Shown: piece by piece, positions 23,524 to 32,129 of the stretch
Position numbering within the stretch: the first letter of the stretch is position 1
Layout of the letters: each line of letters opens with the position of its first letter
From: Agapetus fuscipes
Taxonomy: Eukaryota; Arthropoda; Insecta; Trichoptera; Glossosomatidae
NCBI GenBank assembly: GCA_951799405.1
Contig: OX637337.1
Location: 16,304,347-16,368,346, forward strand
Reading direction: 5' to 3'
Length of the DNA: 64,000 nucleotides
Notes under the pieces: model-generated
What the model saw: only the letters and a program-made list of their open reading frames with translations
Told to the model about the DNA's origin: nothing
Databases searched by the model: none
Position numbers and translations under genes: made by a program

Positions 23524-24932
23524 TAATCTAATCTAAGCTGCAAAGATATATATCATTTAAGATTTATATTAAATGCATTCCCACAAGCAGATATGTATAA
23601 TTTCGCGCTAACAAATGCCGCATGTGGACCTACAATATAAAAACCCAATCTCAAATGAACATAAGCCTTGCAACTCTTGCCGTCCTTCCCTGAAACAGGG
23701 GTGACATTGGCAAAGTGAACCAATTTTTTTATAGTATGGGTGGTCAGCCGCATAACAACCTATAAGTCAAGGAACATACATGAAAAATTACATTTTTTTT
23801 TTAAATCAATAAATAACAATATATACATGGACATAAAAAACTAAATCATAAAACCAAATTCACTTTAACAAACCCTAGCCGCCAACATCACAGATCAACC
23901 GCCATTTCTTTCTATCCTTGCATACTTCTTTCATTTCCTCCAGAGTCATAACCTTCTTCATACAAGCTCTTCTTTTATTATGACTCTGGATATTCCATTC
24001 ATTCGCAATTTCGGATATTTGGTCCATCCATACCTTTCTCGGTCTTCCTCTACCACGACATCCATCTATTCTACCAACATATACTTTCTTCGTCAGTCTT
24101 TCCTCATTCATTCTCTCCATATGCCCAAACCATCTTAACAAACTTCTTTTAATCTTCACTTTCACACTTTCTCTTGCACCACATTCTTTTCTTACAAAAT
24201 CATTCCTCACCCTGTCACTCCGTTTTTTCCCAATCATACTTCTTAGAAAGTCCATTTCAACAGTATGGACTTTACTAATTTCACTTTCATTCACCGACCA
24301 GGCCTCGCTTCCATACATCAAGGTGGTTACAAGTATGCCACTGCGTACCGCCAATCGAGCATTTTTAGATATGTTTTGATTTTTGGCGATACAAGCTGTG
24401 GCACCCAGTACACACCTGCCCTTCATTACTCTTCTTTCAAGTTCACCTGTCATTCTTCCATCTTTTTCAAACTTACTTCCCAAGTATACAAACTCATTTA
24501 CCACATCAACATTCATTCCGTTTATTCTAAATTCGTAGTTCGTATTTTCTTCATTTCTTTCAAAAATCAAAACTTTCGTCTTACTTGCATTCAATTTCAA
24601 ATAATTACCTAGCAGAGCTTCGTTCAATCTAGAGAGCATCGTTTGCAATTCTACTGCTGAGTCCGATACAAGGACAGCATCATCCGCATACAGTAGAACA
24701 CTCACTTTGCTCTCTCCTATCATTAATCCACAATCATCAAGTCTAGCATCTCGAACACACTCGTCCATGACTATGTTAAATAGCCATGGGCTCATCACAC
24801 ATCCTTGCCTTACACCCTTAAAAACTTCAAACCATTCACTATACTCATCATCAATACGAACACATGCCATACTATTTTCATAGTTAGCATATACCGCATT
24901 CAAGAGAGCCCCATTCACTCCATATGCTTTCA
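23524..24932 (-). mobile_element. RTE-like LINE, 5'-truncated copy
   Basis: The element holds the C-terminal two-thirds of ORF2, a 3' UTR with an A/T-rich run, and the family A tail (23524-23770) ending in a short TAATC repeat. The 5' end is cut within the reverse transcriptase domain just before AYGVNGALL. It lies directly beside another truncated copy in the same orientation. Confidence 0.85.
23875..24918 (-). CDS. Reverse transcriptase ORF2 fragment of RTE-like LINE
   Basis: A 347-codon open frame. It has the reverse transcriptase block [19 protein letters not shown] at about residue 36, then the catalytic [11 protein letters not shown] at about 78-88, thumb-like [15 protein letters not shown], and the C-terminal [17 protein letters not shown] and [13 protein letters not shown] motifs. 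The endonuclease and the first half of the RT domain are missing through 5' truncation, so it cannot retrotranspose itself. The initiator methionine is only the first internal one. It is over 85% alike by eye to the 33.1 kb copy. RTE clade placement is from the C-terminal motif style and is not certain. Confidence 0.8.
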   Translation of the reverse strand: MNGALLNAVYANYENSMACVRIDDEYSEWFEVFKGVRQGCVMSPWLFNIVMDECVRDARLDDCGLMIGESKVSVLLYADDAVLVSDSAVELQTMLSRLNEALLGNYLKLNASKTKVLIFERNEENTNYEFRINGMNVDVVNEFVYLGSKFEKDGRMTGELERRVMKGRCVLGATACIAKNQNISKNARLAVRSGILVTTLMYGSEAWSVNESEISKVHTVEMDFLRSMIGKKRSDRVRNDFVRKECGARESVKVKIKRSLLRWFGHMERMNEERLTKKVYVGRIDGCRGRGRPRKVWMDQISEIANEWNIQSHNKRRACMKKVMTLEEMKEVCKDRKKWRLICDVGG

Positions 24933-25324
24933 GGGTTATCTAAACGTTTTCTGCAAAATCTACAAATTTAATCAAAATCTGGCGAGCGGGGCGGAATTTT
25001 TACGTATTAATAAAGATTGAATGTTGAGGTGTGTTTCACATCGCATTTGACCGCACCCCTCTGACTCTTCCGGCCCCACGCCTCTCGTGATCCCGCCCCC
25101 TGCACCTATGCAAGTCTGAAGCAAGTAGGGTGTTGGCAGCTGAAGAGACACACCCGCACACGCACTCTCGCCCTGACAATGAAAGGGTTTGACAAAAATT
25201 AACTGGGATTCACTGGTAATTAAACTGGGTATTGAACCGAAAAAAATTGTCTTTTGATCTGCATTGTTGGCAGCTAAGACTAAGGCTTTGAAATTTTGAA
25301 TTGTTAATTTTTATTTCTATTCTT
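24933..25324. other. Unassigned sequence
   Basis: GC-richer patch at 25040-25170, no recognised feature. Confidence 0.4.
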
Positions 25325-25582
25325 CTTCCTTGACTTATAGGTTGGTACGAAGCTGACCACTAATATTGTAAAAAATGTATCACTTTGCCAATGTCAACGA
25401 TGTTGCAGGGAAGGTCGGCAAAAGTTGCAGGCCTTATGTCCATTTTAGATTTGTTAGCTCTTTATTTTGTAAATGCACATGCAGCATGTGTAAGCGCTTT
25501 CTTAACGTGGCTGTTTGTGGGTATGCATTTAATATGAATCTTAAATATGAACATGTATGTTTACAGCTCAGATTATTGATTA
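25325..25582 (+). repeat. RTE tail repeat (family A)
   Basis: Full-length solo copy: ttccttgacttataggttgg head, cactttgccaatg, gcatgtgtaagcgc, and tail cagctcagattattgattat. Confidence 0.85.
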
Positions 25583-25718
25583 TCAGTAGATAAATACGTT
25601 TGGGACGCTCCAGAAACCACTATCAAGAACGCACCAGTACACTCTACACAAATAGCAGTATGATAGAGAATCACATACCAGTATATGCCATCACAATATG
25701 ATGGTAAAATCAAACACA

Positions 25719-25954
25719 GTGCTATTCTTACACATTTTAGTCGTCCGTTGAACCCACGCTTTGACAAACTAATGATGCCAGGGCTGGAAGTCTCATCATC
25801 GCTGTCATTCTTACCTACCGAATTTTGGTAATATTTGTATGAAGATTAATCAGCTGTACACTCGCGGCCATCTTGGATTGACAGGTCTTCATACAAATGC
25901 ATCATTAGTTTATCAAAGCGTGGGCTCAACGTCTAAAACGTCTAAGAATAGCAC
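25719..25954. mobile_element. MITE with 60 bp inverted ends
   Basis: The ends (GTGCTATTCTTA on the left, TAAGAATAGCAC on the right) extend as imperfect inverted repeats over about 60 bases, including cccacgctttga and its complement. It is 236 bp with no coding content. No clear target duplication was found, so the superfamily is open. Confidence 0.65.
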
Positions 25955-25979
25955 CGCATGAATTTAGGCTTACTTAAGT

Positions 25980-26243
25980 CTTTTTTTTAAATAGATTTGT
26001 GAAGAGGAATGCAATTCACCAACCTATTCTGCCTGGCCAGAAACAGGTATTCATATCATCAATTAATAATTCATTATTGTTTATTTTAATGAATTATTAA
26101 TTAATAATTACTCAATAACATCTGTTGAACCAGGGTCAAAACTATGGTCAAATGACCCAGGCGGAGATCGAACCAACGTTATTCTATACCAAATACGCTA
26201 GAAAGATCAGCCCACTTGGCCCGCTCGGCCATAACACCGACTT
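25980..26243 (-). repeat. SINE family D copy
   Basis: Well preserved. On the minus strand the head reads ggtgttatggccgagcgggc, the TGGCCGAGCGG A box of class II (Leu/Ser-type) tRNAs, a long spacer as expected with a variable arm, and ggttcgatctccgcc as B box. The body has an attaattaataattcatt palindromic stretch, and the end is poly-A-like. Confidence 0.85.
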
Positions 26244-26329
26244 AAAAAAACCGAAAAACCCGGCATTGTCTGTCCCGGGATTGAAAGTCACGCAGCGTCA
26301 TTAAAGAGGCATATTATATTCAGAAAGGG

Positions 26330-26515
26330 ATGATTAGAAGAAAGGCATGAATAAGGGGACAGGTACGGACAAGAGGACAGGTAGATCCTACTAACTATAC
26401 TCATATAACATAAGGGGACAAGTAGGTATAACAGAAACAGGTACTTGTGTATAAAAGGGGACACGAATATATGCGGAGGGGACATGTGGATACTAAAAAG
26501 GGGACATTCATTTAT
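26330..26515 (+). repeat. Degenerate minisatellite of AGGGGACAGGTA-like units
   Basis: The motif aggggaca(g/a)gta recurs about seven times at irregular spacing (for example 26354, 26377, 26413, 26456, 26477, 26500). Confidence 0.6.
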
Positions 26516-26621
26516 TTAATGAAAGAGTATAGAAACGAAAAAACTTTTAAAAAGTGAAGGGTTATTTTTTATTTGGAACCACTGACCTGACAGATGTTAT
26601 CCTGTTCAAATTTCAATCAAT

Positions 26622-27093
26622 GTCGGTGTTATGGCCGAGGGTCAAGTCGATAATCTTGACTACCTTATTTGGAATAGAAGAGTGCTGGTTCGATTCCCGC
26701 CTGGCCCCCTGACCATAACCTTGACGCCGGTTCAACAGATGTGAGGGGGTACTAAATTATTAATTAATAGTTCATTAAAATACAAAATATAATTATTTTT
26801 TTGGAATTTCAACCTGAAGGATGTTAGAGCCGTGGATTCATCTTTTAGTTGCAGGAAGGTATTTAAACATATTGGTGATAATTTTACATTTTTATAAAAT
26901 ATTTGAACAAAATGCTATTTATTTTGGAGAAATTAAATGCTAGAAGGTGTTCTATGCTTACCGGAAATGAGATTTTTTTAATTTGAAATATAAATCTAAT
27001 GCGTTTAATTATTGATTGATGAAGTACATAGTTGTTTCTGGCCATACAAAAATAATGTATTCCTCTTGACAAATCCATTTAAAAAAATTATAG
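26622..27093 (+). repeat. SINE family D copy split by about 230 bp
   Basis: The head (ggtgttatggccgagggtca) and first body half occupy 26622-26775. The matching 3' part (gtttctggccatacaaaaat to ttgacaaatccatttaaa) resumes near 27025. It is in head-to-head orientation with the copy at 25980-26243. Confidence 0.65.
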
Positions 27094-27334
27094 TGACCAT
27101 TTTGTGAAATTGTTGTAAATAAAAGTAGTAAGAAAACGGGAAAAAATTAAACATTCAAAAAGAATATTCAGTTTTTTCATTATTTGAGACATTTCCAAGG
27201 CATTTTTCCATATTATTGTGCTAAGCCGGCCGTTCTCGAGTGATGCGGCTACCAACGAATGGCATTTATTTTTTATTAGATTTTCACGGCTTGTTAAATG
27301 ATCATTATTCACGAAACGACCTCACGCAGAGAAT

Positions 27335-27480
27335 GAAACCTGTTTTTTCACAGGTAAGGGGGTCGGCCTTACGCCAACCACTTCAGTTAATGTAGGGGTT
27401 TTCCAGTTCCTGAGGAGGCTCGTATTCATTTCTTATGAAGGCAGAGTAAACCTTGCTGGTTTAGGTTCTTAGTTATCTAT
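27335..27480 (-). repeat. SINE family B fragment
   Basis: It matches the B body: reversed order of ggtaagggggtcggccttac, gccaaccacttcagttaa and catttcttatgaaggcagag. Confidence 0.7.
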
Positions 27481-27727
27481 CCAGACACGTTTTTATACAG
27501 ATATTGAAGTAGGTACCTGTCTGGATGGAAAGGGGTGCCATGGCAAGAGATGCATCTCATTGCGCTCAGATGGCGCTGTACAACTAGAGCATAGACTATA
27601 GAGACACAAGTCAAACGTTATAATTAAAACATTTATTTTACGTAGAATAACGAGGATTCAAGGGAGCATAAGAACACGCAGTTTAAATATTCAGCTAATC
27701 TTCATGAACTCGGCACATAAACAGGCA

Positions 27728-27790
27728 AGTAAAACCTATTTGTTTTCACAGGTTAGGGACCAGTTATACGCCAACCAATAAACTGAGTAA
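27728..27790 (-). repeat. SINE family B small fragment
   Basis: tttcacaggttagggaccag and acgccaaccaataaactga match the 3' half of the B body. Confidence 0.5.
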
Positions 27791-27877
27791 GTAATGTGTG
27801 CATTTTATTTATTCAACAATCAGAATATTTTCTGAAAAAATCACGAAACGGCGCTATATAGCTGAGCATAACCTATT

Positions 27878-28072
27878 TTCCTTAACTTAGAGGTTGGTAA
27901 GAGGCTGACCCCCATACTGTGAAAATCGGTTCACTTTACCAGTATCATCCTTGTTTCAGGGAAAGGCGGCATGAGTGAAACTTGAGATTTGAGTTTTTAT
28001 TTTGTGATTACATGATTTTTACATGTCTGCTTGTGAGTATTCATTAAATATAAATCTTTGCAACATAAGTTA
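27878..28072 (+). repeat. RTE tail repeat (family A), internally deleted
   Basis: The head ttccttaacttagaggttgg, middle cactttaccagtatc and the end ttgcaacataagttatcg are recognisable. Confidence 0.7.
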
Positions 28073-29049
28073 TCGAAAAATACTTACTGACATGGAAATA
28101 CAGGAAATCATTTTCCATGTAAATATTTATTTAATTTTCCAATAAATGCCTTGATGGCCGTCTCCGATCCTAAACGTCTCTTATATTCTCTATTTCAAAT
28201 GTTTATTTTTAACCTTCACAGAAAGTACTTACTTAATTCATACAACAATTATTTTAACTTGAATATGTTTAATTTATATTTCAAACGAGAATATTTTTCA
28301 ATGTATGAGTACTTAGGTAGATTTTCATACCACAAGCAAGTAGAAAAAATATTTATATAAACCACGTTTAATTGTAACTTTATAACCTTACCTTTCAGTC
28401 GATCTATACACTTTCAACAGCTGTGTTCTTCAAAGTGTTCAAGGTACTAAAAAAATATCAATCTAAATTGAAAACCTCACAAACTAAATTCAAAACATAA
28501 CATAACATTCAAAACACATTCATAACACGTTTCTTTTAAAACACTTACAAAAAAAAACAACTAAACAAATACAAGTTGCATACAAACAAAAACACTGACT
28601 GATAAAAATGAACACTGAAACACACACACTGGACGTAAAACTATTTTTTTTTATGACACAGAATATTCCGACACTTGAATGTGTGATAAATGTAGCACTG
28701 AATGTGTGACAAATTGTATTTATTTGGTTTTTTAATCTGAAATCGTACTGCACAAGCCGAATGTATAACTTTTCACGAAACAAACAGACATACTCCTTCC
28801 TTGTGCATCGACACCACACTGAATGAGAAGGGAATGAAACGGGAAGCTAGAGGGGAGAGGAGGGATTGCGTGCTGCCAACGGTGCCTTTATAAGATATGT
28901 ATTTCATTTATTTTTAGAACATTACCAAGTTGTGAGAGTGCATTAAATGTGAATCCGAAATGTGTACCTATTATTGTAAATTAGATCATATAAAGTAGAT
29001 CTCAAGATGAAATCTTAACTCTTATAGATAAAGACATAATGCAACAAAG
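28073..29049. other. Unassigned sequence
   Basis: Only a short family A 3' fragment was seen (about 28930-28995). The 28520-28819 minus-strand frame shows no domain. Confidence 0.4.
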
Positions 29050-29150
29050 AATGTAGGGTCAGCCTTACGCCAACCAATGAACCCGACAGAGCAAGTCTTG
29101 GGTAGGCTGAATACATCTTGCCGGTGCTATGACTTGGTTTGTAAATCACA
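29050..29150 (-). repeat. SINE family B fragment
   Basis: gggtcagccttacgccaacc followed by a degraded body (ggctgaatacatcttgccgg) matches B in reverse. Confidence 0.5.
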
Positions 29151-29540
29151 CTAATCCTGTGCTGCGACATGGGCTTACATTTTCACCACGCTACTTACCT
29201 TTGATATATTTTTAGGGTTATCTTTCTCGAAGCAATGTACTTTTATCATTTCTTACTTTGTATTGATTTTGAGATAATTTAAATTAAAAGTAAAAACCAA
29301 AAACAGAAATCACGAAAGATAAAATTATCTAAACGTTATTAGGTTGAGTTCCCCAAATCGGTTTCAATTGAATCGGCACAAATTACATTGTCGGAAAGTT
29401 TTGCTTTTGCTTTTACACGGCAGGGTTTCTCAAGGAGATGGCAAACAAATAATACGTCGTGATTAGGGAATTCAATGCTGCATACACTGGATCACGCATT
29501 TTGTTGTGAGTAGAGTCGAGACTTTATATAAAAATATTGA
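29151..29540. other. Unassigned sequence
   Basis: No feature recognised. Confidence 0.4.
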
Positions 29541-29578
29541 AAAATGTATTTTTATTTTTCGCATATTTATTTTCCAAT

Positions 29579-29608
29579 TACGAACGTTTCCGGTCATCCG
29601 ATCATCAG
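29579..29608 (-). ncRNA. Hammerhead-ribozyme-like core
   Basis: The minus strand reads CTGATGA, T, a CGG/CCG stem with loop ATGA, GAAA, then CGTTCGTA. All conserved core residues (CUGAUGA and GAAA) are present, stem III can form as ACG/CGU with a two-base loop, and an A follows at the cleavage position. Stem I is not obvious in the flanks, so activity is doubtful. Confidence 0.45.
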
Positions 29609-29653
29609 CATGTACACAAAAACTCATTTTTCAATTATATTCTTGAAAATTTG

Positions 29654-29673
29654 TGATGACCGAAAACGTTCGT
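29654..29673 (+). ncRNA. Degenerate hammerhead-like core, partner of 29579
   Basis: TGATGA, then CCG, then AAAACGTTCGT. Stem II is deleted, so it cannot fold as a hammerhead. An AAATTT sequence on both sides could pair as stem I. Confidence 0.3.
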
Positions 29674-29885
29674 AAATTTAAAATAAATCTGCAAAAAATC
29701 TAGAAATCCAAAAAAATATTAATTCTGAAAATAACCTCTTAAATAATATCCTCTTTCCCAACACTTCGCCATTACTTTCTTTGTTTCCAATTAAGCCCCG
29801 CCCCCCACTTACCCCCACCAGTACTACAAATTAAATCCTTGCTTAATTTGGTAATTTTGTATTTTATGTTAGTTGATATTTACAC

Positions 29886-29945
29886 CTGAAGATGGGAGGT
29901 ACTGCTTCTCCCGAAACTGGTTGTGTTTTTTAAAAAATAAAACTC
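29886..29945 (+). ncRNA. Hammerhead-ribozyme-like motif
   Basis: CTGAAGA (29886-29892), a perfect 5 bp stem GGGAG/CTCCC (29894-29898, 29908-29912), and GAAAC (29913-29917) follow hammerhead order; position 7 is variable in this ribozyme. It is followed by ttaaaaaataaaactcaag, resembling the sequence after the 15.3 and 40.1 kb motifs. A cleavage triplet and stem I are not clear. Confidence 0.4.
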
Positions 29946-30359
29946 AAGTGAATTGTAACAAAGTTAAAAAAGTATTTTAATTAATTAAAATGTGCTTTCA
30001 CAAAGTTACTGCCCAAAATCTAAATAATATAAATCTGCAAATGTAACGTTATATAATTTTAAAAATAAAACACAAACCATTGATTTTTTTCTTTCTATTT
30101 CCGACTCTAGTAACAGCAAAATCGGGAATAGATTTCTTAATTTTAATAGGTTGCTTAAGATCCTAATCACATTTACATAAATCTTATGATTGCCCACCGA
30201 GAAAACAGATAATTTCAAATTTTGTAAAAGTTTTCATGTGATAATCCAAACATCATATGATTTTTTTTTATCAAAGTCTATCTTGAGGCTTTTGTAGTCT
30301 ATTTCCTAGAAATAAGAAAATATGGATAATTTATTTTTCAAAGAATTGTAACATTGTCC
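29946..30359. other. Unassigned AT-rich sequence
   Basis: No feature recognised. Confidence 0.4.
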
Positions 30360-30539
30360 CTGGCAGCATTTCTCCAGCCCCCCATTGTCTGCATGGCGTG
30401 TTGGCGAGTGTTGGTGTCTGTGACCGTGGATGTGTGCGTCTGGAGTGTTGGTGTGTGTGTTAGTCAGATGAGGTTGTGTAGCAAGTAGAGACGGAACGTG
30501 ACGAGTGCGGGGGTAGAGAATAGAGATCAGACACTGGCA

Positions 30540-30790
30540 AGCACTGACAACTTCATTGGCAGTCATTGTGAACACTGACAGACACTGGCATCTTGATTGA
30601 TATTCTCTGAGAGTCACTATACTTACTCACTGGTCTCTTCGTACACACTCACAATCAGTGAAAAGCACTGACATCTTCATTGATAGTCACTGTAAACACT
30701 GATAGACACTGGCATCTTGATTGATGATACTCTCAGAAAGCCACTGGTATCGCTACAGACACTCACAGTCGCTGGAAAGCACTGACAAGC
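30540..30790 (+). repeat. Tandem repeat of about 124 bp, two copies
   Basis: The unit beginning gcactgacaacttcattggc (about 30539) recurs at 30664 as gcactgacatcttcattgat, and a third unit starts near 30778. Within units cactgaca/cactggca words repeat on a shorter scale. A GT-rich block lies just upstream (30390-30470). Confidence 0.7.
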
Positions 30791-31079
30791 TTTAAAATCT
30801 TGATAGACATGTGCAATAGCACAAACTATTAGTTTGCTTTTTCTCTAGCAACCCGGCCGTGTAACATCACATTTCTTTTCGACTGGGTTTTTGAACGGGT
30901 CCTATGAGGGACGACGGGCTAGTGATTTTGCAGAGACCGACAAAAAACTTTTTTTAGCATACGTATTTTAGATAAGTAGGCCGTAGGTATTTAGTAAGAT
31001 TCATTGTATTATTATAATTACTAAAATACCTACCTACCTACTGTGAAAAAAACCATAAGTCCATAAAAAAATATTTAAC

Positions 31080-31396
31080 GGGGCGTCCACACGCTTGCCA
31101 ACCATTCACAAGTCAAGCGCACAGTGTGTCGTCTAGAACATGCTAGCTGGACAAAATGAGTCCATTAGACAAATTTTTGTCCAGCTAGCATGTTCTAGAC
31201 GACACACTGTGCGCTTGACTTGATGGGGCTTCCACACGCTTGCCAACTCATCTCAAGTCAAGCGCACAGTGTGTCGTCTAGAACATGCTAGCTGGACAAA
31301 ATTTTGTCTAATGGACTCATTTTGTCCAGCTAGCATGTTCTAGACGACACACTGTGCGCTTGACTTGTGAATGGTTGGCAAGCGTGTGGACGCCCC
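31080..31396. mobile_element. Palindrome built from two inverted-repeat MITEs
   Basis: The outer arms of about 144 bp are near-perfect inverted copies around a 29 bp centre. Each arm is itself a hairpin, so a motif with gtcgtctagaacatgctagc occurs four times in alternating orientation. A complete 173 bp MITE (31224-31396, ends GGGGCTTCCACACG / CGTGTGGACGCCCC) sits beside a second copy lacking one end. The position is about 0.5 kb before the AMBRA1 start codon. Confidence 0.85.
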
Positions 31397-31479
31397 ATGA
31401 GATACGTTTTTATTGTGCAGATAAAAATAACATTTTATACCAAAATATAAACAAAATAAAAATATATGAATCTAGAACT

Positions 31480-31922
31480 TCAGCCATCTGTTAATTTTAG
31501 AGTAAACTACGTGAACGACCATCTTACGTTAGAAACCGAAAGTTAAATGCAACATCGAGAGCGTCATCTACTGACATGTCAAAAAACATCTGATTTCCAT
31601 GGCGCGTTCGGGTAGCTTTTCCGGCGCACGAAAACACGTAAATAACATTAAAAACTAAACGTAAATCCACCTACATGACGCTTCTATAAAACAACATTAA
31701 TTGCACCATCAAATTCACAGTAAAAAGCGGTAAAAAACAGTGAAAAAGTGGATTATTTGACTTTTACATTTTACAAGGGGCGAGAAAAATTCTGCTGCAA
31801 CAGCGGAATCTAACAGTCTAAGACGACGGATGCATCAAAATTACGACAAATCTCTGCATTTTGTCAGAAAATGTTTGATTTCAATACTGTTCATCTAATT
31901 GTAGTGTAGATATTCGTTCAAA
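31480..31922 (+). promoter_or_regulatory. Putative AMBRA1 promoter and 5' UTR region
   Basis: This repeat-free stretch lies between the palindrome and the AMBRA1 start codon. An in-frame stop (TAG at 31902-31904) precedes the ATG, whose context is caaaATGa. No clear TATA box or initiator could be singled out, so the transcription start is unknown. Confidence 0.35.
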
Positions 31923-32129
31923 ATGATAGCACAAGTGCTTCCCGAGTGGCCGAACCCTCCGAGGCAAAAGAAGATTGTCCCTCCAGAAGTTCCGAACCAG
32001 GGGAACTTGGCAGCTAGTTGGCAATGGAGACAAACGGGCCTATGTCCCAGAGGAAGTCTAGGAAACGACACAATCTTCAGGGAGGCAGCTGAAGACAACC
32101 TTGTCTTTAAGGAGAAACTGCAAGAAATG
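31923..32129 (+). CDS. AMBRA1: AMBRA1 exon 1
   Basis: Residues 1-69. The ATG follows an in-frame stop, and the exon ends caagaaATG before gtgaga in phase 0, which matches the phase-0 start of exon 2. The ending VFKEKLQEM precedes [20 protein letters not shown], parallel to the pre-propeller helix and first strand in AMBRA1. A missed small in-phase exon between them cannot be excluded. Confidence 0.75.

Larger units (their letters stand above)
29541..29700. mobile_element. Inverted pair of Penelope-like hammerhead repeats
   Basis: The arms (about 29549-29600 and 29653-29698) are inverted copies sharing acgaacgtttccggtcatc-like sequence. Each carries a hammerhead-like core pointing inward to outward on opposite strands. 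Such arrangements occur at the ends of Penelope-like retroelements; no coding part remains here. Confidence 0.5.

Noticed and set aside
25980..26243. tRNA-Leu/Ser gene
   Set aside because: The class II-like head belongs to a dispersed SINE family; stems are imperfect.
30540..30790. CRISPR-like array
   Set aside because: Only two long imperfect units without constant spacers, in a eukaryotic genome.
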